From contig CAMCFT010000022.1 of the NCBI GenBank assembly GCA_945874225.1, positions 1-58,225 of the forward strand: a stretch of DNA of 58,225 nucleotides. The letters run 5' to 3'. This document shows positions 51,701 to 58,225 of the stretch, one piece after another. Both the position numbers and the translations under genes were made by a program. The notes below the pieces were generated by a model. The model did no database searches, was not told the DNA's origin, and worked only from the letters and a program-made list of their open reading frames with translations. Source of the DNA: Flavobacterium psychrophilum (GTDB lineage Bacteria; Bacteroidota; Bacteroidia; Flavobacteriales; Flavobacteriaceae). Every line of letters begins with the position of its first letter. The first letter of the stretch is position 1.

Positions 51701-54700
51701 ATGTACTTAATATTCGATACCGAAACCACAGGTTTACCCAAGCGTTGGGGCGCACCAATTTCTGACACGGACAACTGGCCAAGATGTATTCAAATCGCTT
51801 GGCAGATCCACGATGATATGGGAAAACTCATAGAACATCAGGATTTTTTGGTCAAACCCGAGGGATTTAATATTCCCTATGATGCCGAGAGAATCCACGG
51901 TATTTCAACTGAATTGGCCGAAGCTGAAGGAATTCCTTTGGCCGAAGTTTTAGAAAAATTCAATATCGCTTTATCGAAAACCAAATTTATTGTGGGTCAA
52001 AATCTAGGTTTTGACATCAATATTATGGGTTGTGAATTTTATAGATTGGGCGTTGAAAGTCCAATGGGTTCAATGCCCATTCTTGATACGTGTACCGAAG
52101 TTACGGCAACGTTATTGAAACTTCCAGGAGGTCGTGGCGGTAAATTTAAATTGCCTACGCTAACCGAATTACACTCTTATCTTTTCAACAAGCCTTTTGG
52201 AGAAGCTCACAATGCCACTGCCGATGTTGAGGCAACAACGCGTTGCTTTTTCGAATTAATTCGTACCGAAGTTTTTACCAAATCGGAGCTCGAAGTGGAA
52301 CAAGAATATTTTGAGGATTTTCAATTGAAAAATCCAAGAGAAATTCAGCTTATTGGCTTGCAGCATATCAATTTAAAGGAAGCTTCCGATAAAATTCGTC
52401 AGCAATTGGGGAGCCAACAAACGGCACCAATTTCGAAACAGGATCTTTTAGATAATAAACAAATCCTAATCGATTCTGATTTTGTGCATTTGCACAATCA
52501 TACTCAATTTTCGGTTTTGCAATCTACGATTAGTGTTGCAGCCTTGGTTAAAGCGGCTTCGCAACAAAAAATGCCAGCTGTGGCAATGACAGATCACGCC
52601 AATTTGATGGGTGCTTTTCACTTTGTTCGTGACATTTTGTACCATAATAAAGCGGCTGAAGCCAAAAATAAGGAAGCCATAGAAAAAGGCGAAGAACCAA
52701 CCGAAGTTTCAATGAAACCAATTGTTGGTTGTGAGTTTTTTGTTTGTGAAGACCATAAAAATAAGTCGGTAAAAGACAATGGCTACCAAGTTGTGCTTTT
52801 GGCGAAGACCAAAAAAGGCTATCATAATTTGGCCAAAATGTCTTCGATAGGTTATACCGAAGGTTTTTATTATGTGCCAAGAATAGACCGAAAAGTAATT
52901 CAACAATACAAAGAAGACATCATTGTTTTGTCGGGAAATCTCTATGGAGAAATTCCAAGCAAGATTTTGAATTTGGGTGAAAACCAGGCCGAAGAAGCGC
53001 TGCTTTGGTGGAAACAAGAATTTGGCGAAGATTTTTATATAGAAGTGATGCGCCACAATCAGGAAGACGAAAACCGTGTGAATGAAGTCTTGATTTCGTT
53101 GGCTCGAAAACACGATGTCAAAATTGTGGCGACCAACAATACTTTTTACATAGAAAAGGGAAATGCCAATGCACACGATATTTTATTGTGTGTAAAAGAA
53201 GGTGAAAAGCAATCTACGCCAATAGGACGTGGACGTGGCTATCGTTACGGTTTACCAAATCAGGAATACTATTTCAAGTCGGCTGGAGAGATGAAACAAC
53301 TTTTCAACAATTTGCCAGAAGCGATTTCTAATATTTCCGAAATTGTAGACAAAATAAAAATTTACAATTTGGCTCGCGAAGTTTTGCTTCCAAAATTTGA
53401 AATTCCTGTTGAATTTAATGTTCCAGAAGACGCTGTTGATGGTGGCGTTCGAGGCGAAAATGCCTATTTGAAACATCTTACTTTTGAAGGTGCTAAACGA
53501 AGATATAAGGAAATTACTCCTGAAATTCAGGAAAGATTGGATTTCGAATTATTGACTATCGAAAATTCAGGCTATCCGGGTTATTTCTTGATTGTGCAAG
53601 ATTTCATCGCCGAAGCTCGAAAAATGGGCGTTTCTGTTGGGCCTGGTCGGGGTTCTGCTGCAGGTTCGGTGGTGGCTTATTGTTTAAAAATCACCAATAT
53701 TGACCCGCTTTTATACAATCTGCTTTTCGAAAGATTCTTAAATCCTGATAGGGTTTCACTTCCCGATATTGATATCGATTTTGATGATGAAGGCCGAAGC
53801 AGCGTAATGGATTATGTGATTCGAAAATACGGGAAGAAACAAGTGGCGCAGATTATCACTTACGGTAAAATGGCAACTAAATCGGCGATTCGAGACACAG
53901 CTCGCGTGTTGGATTTGCCTTTATTCGAAGCCGATAGAATTGCCAAATTAATTCCAGGAATGATGCCGTCTAAATGGAATTTAGCTCGATTTCTCGACGA
54001 AAAAGAAGATCTAATAAAAAAGGCAGTTCGTCCCGAAGAATTTGAAAAAATAAAAGAATTAATTGGCCTTGCCAATGAAGGTGATTTGGGTGGAGAAACC
54101 ATTCAGCAAGCAAAAGTTTTAGAAGGAAACTTAAGAAATACAGGGATTCACGCGTGTGGTGTAATTATTACGCCAAGTGATATTACTGATTTTGTTCCTG
54201 TGGCAACTGCTAAAGATTCGGATTTGTTTGTGACGCAATTTGACAACTCGGTTGTAGAAAGTGCCGGTTTATTGAAGATGGACTTCTTGGGTTTGAAAAC
54301 CCTAACTTTGATTAAAGACACCGTTAAACTTGTAAAATATAGAAACGGAATTGACCTAAATCCAGACGAATTTCCTATTGATGATGTAAAGACATATGAA
54401 CTTTTTCAGAGGGGCGAAACGGTGGGAATTTTCCAATATGAAAGTGCCGGAATGCAAAAATATATGAAGGAATTGAAGCCTACGGTTTTTCCTGATTTGA
54501 TTGCAATGAATGCGCTTTATCGCCCAGGTCCAATTGCTTACATTCCGAGTTTCATTAAACGAAAAAATGGAGAAGAGCCTATCGAATACGATTTAGATGA
54601 CTGCGAAGAATTACTAAAAGACACCTACGGAATTACCGTTTACCAGGAACAGGTAATGCTTTTGTCTCAAAAATTAGCGGATTTCTCCAAAGGTGATGCT

Positions 54701-56269
54701 GACGTTTTGCGAAAAGCGATGGGAAAAAAGATGATTGATGTTTTGGCCAAAATGGAGCCGAAATTTATCTCGCAAGCGATGGCAAAAGGTCACGCCAAAG
54801 ACAAATTAGAGAAAATTTGGAACGACTGGAAAGCCTTTGCCGAATATGCTTTCAACAAATCGCATTCTACTTGTTATGCTTGGATTGCGTATCAAACGGC
54901 CTATTTGAAAGCAAATTATCCAGCCGAATATATGGCGGCAGTTTTGTCTAATAATATGAGCGACATCAAGCAAGTTTCATTCTTTATGGAAGAATGTAAA
55001 CGTATGGGATTGCAGGTTTTGGGTCCAGATGTAAATGAGTCGTTTTATAAATTTACAGTAAATGATGATTATGCTGTTCGTTTTGGGATGGGGGCCGTAA
55101 AAGGTGTTGGTTCTGGAGCCGTGGCAACTATTGTAGAAAGCAGAAAAGATGGGAAATACAAGTCAATTTTTGATTTAACAAAACGAATTGATTTGCGTGC
55201 TGCTAATAAAAAAGCATTGGAAAATCTAGCTTTGGCAGGTGGTTTTGATTCCTTCATTGGAACAACACGGGCGCAATATTTTCACGTTGATACTGACGGA
55301 ATCACTTTCTACGAAAAAGCCATTCGGTATGGAGCAAAGTTTCAGGAAAATGAAAATTCATCACAAGTAAGTCTGTTTGGAGAAAGCAGCGATGTCCAAA
55401 TCGCAGAACCCATTGTTCCTCCTTGTGAGGACTGGACAACGATGGAAAAACTCGCCAAGGAGAAAGAAGTGGTCGGGATTTATATTTCGGGACATCCGCT
55501 GGATGATTTTAGATTTGAGATGAAATATTTTTGTAATTCTAAACTGGAATCACTCAAAGATTTGAATCAGCATTTGAATAAAAACTTGACTTTTGGAGGA
55601 ATTATTACCAATGTTCAACACCGAATTGCTAAGAACGGTAAGGGCTGGGCGCTGTTTCAACTTGAAGGGTATGACGAAAGTTACGAGTTCAAAATTTTTG
55701 GAGAAGAATACATGAAAAACAGACATTATCTTATTCCAAATAGCTTTACCTACATAAAAATATTGGTAAAAGAAGGTTGGGCAGATAGAGAAACGGGCAA
55801 AAAAGGAGATCCAAGATTGCAATTTTCAGAATTTAAAATGTTGCAAGATGTATTCGAAAATTTTGCTAAAAAGCTAAGTATTTTATTGGATGTAAAAGAT
55901 TTGAATGCAGAATTTATTTCGAAATTGAACGCCGTCTTCCAAGCTAATAAAGGCGATAATACGGTTACTTTTGATGTTCTGGAATTAGAAACAATCCGAA
56001 AACAAATCGATATAGTCCCAGAAATAATAAAAGTGGAAGAAAAAATTGAATCTCCATTATTTGATGATGGAATATCTGATGAAGCCGCCATTTTTACCGA
56101 AGAAATATCTGAAGATGATGAAGCTACTTTTATTGAAGCAATTTCTGAAGTAGAGGAAACAAAAGTAGTTACGCGAATATCAATGCCAAGCCGTAAATTA
56201 AAAATCAAAATTTCGAATGAGTTGTTGACGGAATTAGAGAAGATGCAGATTAATTTTAAGCTGAATTGA
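51701..56269 (+). CDS. dnaE: DNA polymerase III alpha subunit with N-terminal exonuclease domain
   Basis: A 1522-residue replicative polymerase from the ATG at 51701. Residues 1-190 are a DnaQ-type 3'-5' exonuclease (YLIFDTETTGLPKRW with the DxE motif, and AHNATADVEATTRCF). The PHP domain begins near 265 (VHLHNHTQFSVLQ), then the polymerase core with GPGRGSAAGSVVAYC and the catalytic PDIDIDFDDEGR near 688, LYRPGPIAYIPSFI, the helix-hairpin-helix region and an OB fold (about 1285-1365). The C-terminal 100 residues are acidic. A TTG at 51677 would put the start inside the repeat. The same architecture is usual for Flavobacteria. Confidence 0.96.
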   Translation: MYLIFDTETTGLPKRWGAPISDTDNWPRCIQIAWQIHDDMGKLIEHQDFLVKPEGFNIPYDAERIHGISTELAEAEGIPLAEVLEKFNIALSKTKFIVGQNLGFDINIMGCEFYRLGVESPMGSMPILDTCTEVTATLLKLPGGRGGKFKLPTLTELHSYLFNKPFGEAHNATADVEATTRCFFELIRTEVFTKSELEVEQEYFEDFQLKNPREIQLIGLQHINLKEASDKIRQQLGSQQTAPISKQDLLDNKQILIDSDFVHLHNHTQFSVLQSTISVAALVKAASQQKMPAVAMTDHANLMGAFHFVRDILYHNKAAEAKNKEAIEKGEEPTEVSMKPIVGCEFFVCEDHKNKSVKDNGYQVVLLAKTKKGYHNLAKMSSIGYTEGFYYVPRIDRKVIQQYKEDIIVLSGNLYGEIPSKILNLGENQAEEALLWWKQEFGEDFYIEVMRHNQEDENRVNEVLISLARKHDVKIVATNNTFYIEKGNANAHDILLCVKEGEKQSTPIGRGRGYRYGLPNQEYYFKSAGEMKQLFNNLPEAISNISEIVDKIKIYNLAREVLLPKFEIPVEFNVPEDAVDGGVRGENAYLKHLTFEGAKRRYKEITPEIQERLDFELLTIENSGYPGYFLIVQDFIAEARKMGVSVGPGRGSAAGSVVAYCLKITNIDPLLYNLLFERFLNPDRVSLPDIDIDFDDEGRSSVMDYVIRKYGKKQVAQIITYGKMATKSAIRDTARVLDLPLFEADRIAKLIPGMMPSKWNLARFLDEKEDLIKKAVRPEEFEKIKELIGLANEGDLGGETIQQAKVLEGNLRNTGIHACGVIITPSDITDFVPVATAKDSDLFVTQFDNSVVESAGLLKMDFLGLKTLTLIKDTVKLVKYRNGIDLNPDEFPIDDVKTYELFQRGETVGIFQYESAGMQKYMKELKPTVFPDLIAMNALYRPGPIAYIPSFIKRKNGEEPIEYDLDDCEELLKDTYGITVYQEQVMLLSQKLADFSKGDADVLRKAMGKKMIDVLAKMEPKFISQAMAKGHAKDKLEKIWNDWKAFAEYAFNKSHSTCYAWIAYQTAYLKANYPAEYMAAVLSNNMSDIKQVSFFMEECKRMGLQVLGPDVNESFYKFTVNDDYAVRFGMGAVKGVGSGAVATIVESRKDGKYKSIFDLTKRIDLRAANKKALENLALAGGFDSFIGTTRAQYFHVDTDGITFYEKAIRYGAKFQENENSSQVSLFGESSDVQIAEPIVPPCEDWTTMEKLAKEKEVVGIYISGHPLDDFRFEMKYFCNSKLESLKDLNQHLNKNLTFGGIITNVQHRIAKNGKGWALFQLEGYDESYEFKIFGEEYMKNRHYLIPNSFTYIKILVKEGWADRETGKKGDPRLQFSEFKMLQDVFENFAKKLSILLDVKDLNAEFISKLNAVFQANKGDNTVTFDVLELETIRKQIDIVPEIIKVEEKIESPLFDDGISDEAAIFTEEISEDDEATFIEAISEVEETKVVTRISMPSRKLKIKISNELLTELEKMQINFKLN

Positions 56270-56307
56270 TAAGTTATACCAATTTTAAAATAGTTAAATG
56301 TAATACA

Positions 56308-56344
56308 AGTTACACTTCGTAACTCAAATGTTTCTTTATCTTTG
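56308..56344 (+). promoter_or_regulatory. Promoter region of trxA
   Basis: TATCTTTG (56337-56344) matches TAnnTTTG, 36 bases before the ATG. An AGTTAC/GTAACT inverted repeat (about 56308-56324) lies where the -33 element would be and may be an operator. Confidence 0.5.
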
Positions 56345-56379
56345 CATTACAAAAATAAATAAATTTAAAAAATAAGAAT

Positions 56380-56697
56380 ATGGCATTAGCAATAACAGAT
56401 GCTACTTTTGAAGAAGTAGTTTTAAAATCAACAAAGCCAGTAATGGTAGATTTTTGGGCAGCTTGGTGTGGACCGTGTAGAATGGTTGGACCAATCATTG
56501 ACCAACTTGGAGAAGAATACGAAGGAAAAGTAGTAGTTGGAAAAGTAGATGTTGACGCAAACCAAGAATTTGCTGCAAAATACGGAGTTAGAAATATTCC
56601 AACAGTATTGGTTTTCCACAACGGAGAAGTAGTAGGAAAACAAGTGGGAGTTGCTCCTAAACAAACCTACGCTGATAGTTTAGACGCTTTGTTGTAA
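56380..56697 (+). CDS. trxA: Thioredoxin
   Basis: A 105-residue cytoplasmic disulfide reductase with the active site WCGPC at 29-33, the preceding VMVDFWAAW strand, the YGVRNIPTVLVFHNGE cis-Pro segment and a final helix. Length is standard. Monocistronic: it has its own promoter and a terminator at 56742-56769. Confidence 0.97.
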   Translation: MALAITDATFEEVVLKSTKPVMVDFWAAWCGPCRMVGPIIDQLGEEYEGKVVVGKVDVDANQEFAAKYGVRNIPTVLVFHNGEVVGKQVGVAPKQTYADSLDALL

Positions 56698-56701
56698 TCT
56701 G

Positions 56702-56725
56702 TCATTGCGAGGTACGAAGCAATCT
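56702..56725. repeat. Single arm of the CATTGCGAGG repeat family
   Basis: GTCATTGCGAGGTACGAAGC and the next four bases match one arm of the repeat at 16199-16282 with one or two differences. The opposite arm is absent. Confidence 0.75.
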
Positions 56726-56741
56726 CAGCATATTATAAAGA

Positions 56742-56769
56742 AAGGTTTGGCGAAAGTCAAACCTTTTTT
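56742..56769 (+). terminator. Terminator of trxA
   Basis: AAAGGTTTGGC (56742-56752) and GTCAAACCTTT (56757-56767) form an 11-bp stem with a GAAA tetraloop, followed by T residues. Confidence 0.88.
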
Positions 56770-56819
56770 ATTGGTTCTAAAGCAGGTCTTTCCTTTTGCC
56801 TGTTTTTAATAAAGATTTC

Positions 56820-56911
56820 TTTGCCACAGATTTAAAAGATTCTCACGGATTTTTCATAAATATAAATTCTCGTTTTGTTAATCTGTGGAAATCTTTTAAA
56901 TCTGTGGCAAA
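56820..56911. repeat. Perfect 22-bp inverted repeat (CCACAGATT family)
   Basis: TTTGCCACAGATTTAAAAG and the next three bases (56820-56841) are exactly complementary to 56890-56911. The centre is weakly palindromic too (CACGGATT against AATCTGTGG). It lies between trxA and the DUF58 gene. A degraded relative may occur near 18010-18060. Confidence 0.9.
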
Positions 56912-56973
56912 ATAAAATTTAATCAGCGGTTTAATTTTATTTGTAATCTATAATCTTTTAATATATTTGAAAG

Positions 56974-57900
56974 ATGAAGATCGAATCGCAAATAGAAAAA
57001 ATTTCAAGTTTCCAGCACCTTGAATTGTTAGCCAATCAAATTGTGGAAGGCTTTATTTCGGGAATGCACAAAAGTCCTTTTCACGGTTTTTCTGCTGAAT
57101 TTGCTGAACATAAGGTCTATAATGTTGGCGAAAGCACAAAACATATTGATTGGAAATTGTTTGCCAAAACTGATAGATTGTACACCAAACGATTCGAAGA
57201 AGACACCAATTTGCGTTGCCACATTATCATAGATAATTCTTCGTCGATGCATTATCCAAAATTGGAAAACAAAGAAAAATTTTTCCAAAATAAAATAGGA
57301 TTTTCCGTTTTGGCTTCAGCCGTTTTAATGAATATTTTGAAGAAACAGCGTGATGCCGTGGGTTTAAGCGTATTTTCGGACACTTATGAATATTATTCTC
57401 CCGAAAAAGGAAGCGACCGTCACCATCGAATGATTTTGAATACTCTCGAAAATCTATTGGAAAAGCCTAAAGTTCAAAAAAGCACGGACACAATAACCTT
57501 CCTGCATCAAATTGCCGAGAAAATTCACCGTCGTTCGATGATAATTTTGTTTACAGATATGTTTCAGTCGGGCAATGAAGAAGCACTGTTTACGGCTTTG
57601 CAACATTTGAAACACAACAAGCACAAAGTGGTTTTATTTCACGTTATAGACAACAAAACGGAGCTTAATTTCGACTTTGACAATGCTCCAAGGAAGTTTA
57701 TTGACATAGAAACTGGTGATGAGGTTAACATTTTTGCTGATAATGTAAAGAGTGAATATGAAAAGGGAGTGAATAGTTACTTCAAAAAACTGGCTTTGAC
57801 CTGTTCCCAAAACAAAATTAAGTACGTGCCTGTTGGGGTTGGCGATAGTTTTGAGAAAGTATTGACTACATATTTAGTTGAAAAACAAAACTTTGGGTAA
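56974..57900 (+). CDS. DUF58 domain protein
   Basis: A 308-residue protein of the DUF58 group, a von Willebrand A-like fold usually encoded with MoxR-type ATPases. The signature GMHKSPFHGFSAEFAEHKVY, followed by YNVGESTKHIDWKLFAKTDRLYTKRF, is typical; HIIIDNSSSMHYP resembles a MIDAS metal site (D-x-S-x-S). There is no membrane segment. The MoxR ATPase would be expected nearby but is not in this window; tRNA-Asp follows. Assembly or metal-insertion roles are inferred from the family. Confidence 0.92.
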   Translation: MKIESQIEKISSFQHLELLANQIVEGFISGMHKSPFHGFSAEFAEHKVYNVGESTKHIDWKLFAKTDRLYTKRFEEDTNLRCHIIIDNSSSMHYPKLENKEKFFQNKIGFSVLASAVLMNILKKQRDAVGLSVFSDTYEYYSPEKGSDRHHRMILNTLENLLEKPKVQKSTDTITFLHQIAEKIHRRSMIILFTDMFQSGNEEALFTALQHLKHNKHKVVLFHVIDNKTELNFDFDNAPRKFIDIETGDEVNIFADNVKSEYEKGVNSYFKKLALTCSQNKIKYVPVGVGDSFEKVLTTYLVEKQNFG

Positions 57901-57938
57901 ATCATATAAAATTTATGAAATGTTTTTCGCAGAAACAC

Positions 57939-57968
57939 TTGTAGAAACAAAATTCTATAGTATATTTG
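57939..57968 (+). promoter_or_regulatory. Consensus promoter of tRNA-Asp
   Basis: TTG (57939-57941), 19 bases, TATATTTG (57961-57968), a full Bacteroidota promoter that ends 18 bases before the tRNA. Confidence 0.82.
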
Positions 57969-57986
57969 CAACCGCAATAAAGCAGA

Positions 57987-58060
57987 GGTTTGGTAGTTCA
58001 GTTGGTTAGAATACATGCCTGTCACGCATGGGGTCGCGGGTTCGAGTCCCGTCCAGACCG
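57987..58060 (+). tRNA. tRNA-Asp(GTC)
   Basis: Acceptor GGTTTGG (57987-57993) pairs with CCAGACC (58053-58059). The anticodon loop carries GTC (CTGTCAC). The T arm is GCGGG-TTCGAGT-CCCGT. The discriminator is G58060. CCA is not encoded. Length 74. Confidence 0.96.
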
Positions 58061-58071
58061 CTAAATTGGGG

Positions 58072-58101
58072 AAAAGCGATTCAGAGATGAATCGCTTTTT
58101 T
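58072..58101 (+). terminator. Terminator of tRNA-Asp
   Basis: AAAAGCGATTCA (58072-58083) and TGAATCGCTTTT (58088-58099) form a perfect 12-bp stem with a GAGA loop, then T residues. Confidence 0.88.
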
Positions 58102-58138
58102 GCCCCATAAAAGCATCTAAAATAGTTGTGTTGTTTTC

Positions 58139-58161
58139 GCTACGACTTTGTAACTCGTAGC
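58139..58161. repeat. GCTACGA inverted repeat
   Basis: GCTACGA (58139-58145) and TCGTAGC (58155-58161) are 7-bp inverted arms 9 bases apart. They lie between the tRNA-Asp terminator and another hairpin near the window end. Confidence 0.6.
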
Positions 58162-58184
58162 ACGGTTTAGTAGTTAGACCAATG

Positions 58185-58216
58185 AAAAGCTTTCCACTTT
58201 TGTGGATAGCTTTTTT
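58185..58216. terminator. Terminator-like hairpin at the window end
   Basis: AAAAGCTTTCCAC and GTGGATAGCTTTT pair with one mismatch around TTTT, followed by more T. It may end a transcript from tRNA-Asp or a convergent gene beyond the window. Confidence 0.6.
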
Positions 58217-58225
58217 GATTTTAGG

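Overview
The window is about 58 kb of an AT-rich chromosome from a member of the Bacteroidota, most likely Flavobacteriaceae and Flavobacterium-like. The evidence is a large secreted protein with a T9SS-type C-terminal sorting domain, a TonB-dependent receptor with an N-terminal CarboxypepD_reg-like domain, a MurF-Alr fusion, a DnaE with a fused proofreading exonuclease, an acidic extended ribosomal protein S16, and many promoters of the Bacteroidota type (TTG, about 19 bp, TAnnTTTG). Assignments rest on reading the sequence and knowledge of the families; no database search was run.

Layout. 1-960: the 5' end of a minus-strand gene cut by the window edge, a small Cys-rich protein, and a promoter, structured RNA and terminator in front of tRNA-Arg(CCU). 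0.98-10.9 kb: a T9SS-sorted M14 carboxypeptidase, a peptidoglycan transglycosylase, a small outer-membrane-type protein, a TonB receptor with a His/Cys-rich partner, asd and mscL. 11-24 kb: housekeeping genes (murF-alr/tdk, an acidic protein with rsmI and hopJ, ade, recJ with an MFS gene and a DUF2062-type gene, and the echA-like/small membrane protein/queD/lpxH operon). 24-29 kb: an accessory island at tRNA-Ala(GGC). It has a 115-bp duplication of the tRNA 3' end, an ATPase fused to a nuclease-like domain, a nuclease-like gene, a DUF6994-like gene, a gene remnant and a YefM/YoeB toxin-antitoxin pair. 29-41.8 kb: a GH130-like enzyme, a foldback repeat, an L,D-transpeptidase, trmB, a LysE-type exporter, an alkyltransferase-like protein, mrp with a NifU-type protein, a ferredoxin, an SGNH lipoprotein, a DUF3050 protein, an acyl-CoA dehydrogenase, a TrmN6-type methyltransferase and rimM/rpsP. 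42-46 kb: an RRM protein gene whose 3' part and terminator are duplicated 2.75 kb downstream, bracketing an ECF sigma, membrane protein and EF-hand cluster; then a (TTG)n tract and GTAGAGACGC palindromes. 46-51 kb: the leuCD-ABM-leuA-leuB operon with a consensus promoter. 51.7-58.2 kb: dnaE, trxA, a DUF58 protein and tRNA-Asp(GTC).

The most interesting structures are two loci where an intact gene (tRNA-Ala, RRM gene) stands at one end of a cargo segment and a copy of its 3' part plus terminator stands at the other. This is the topology of site-specific integration into the 3' end of a gene, but neither cargo encodes a recognisable integrase. The tRNA-Ala cargo carries a second, nested pair of related palindromic repeats on either side of the single ATPase gene. 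A diverged copy of its terminal sequence lies 3 kb further on, behind the toxin-antitoxin pair, which suggests stepwise growth of the island.

Several families of interspersed palindromic repeats punctuate the intergenic regions. Two copies of one family lie just upstream of start codons in the same orientation (dnaE and the TonB receptor), and another copy supplies the stop codon of leuC.
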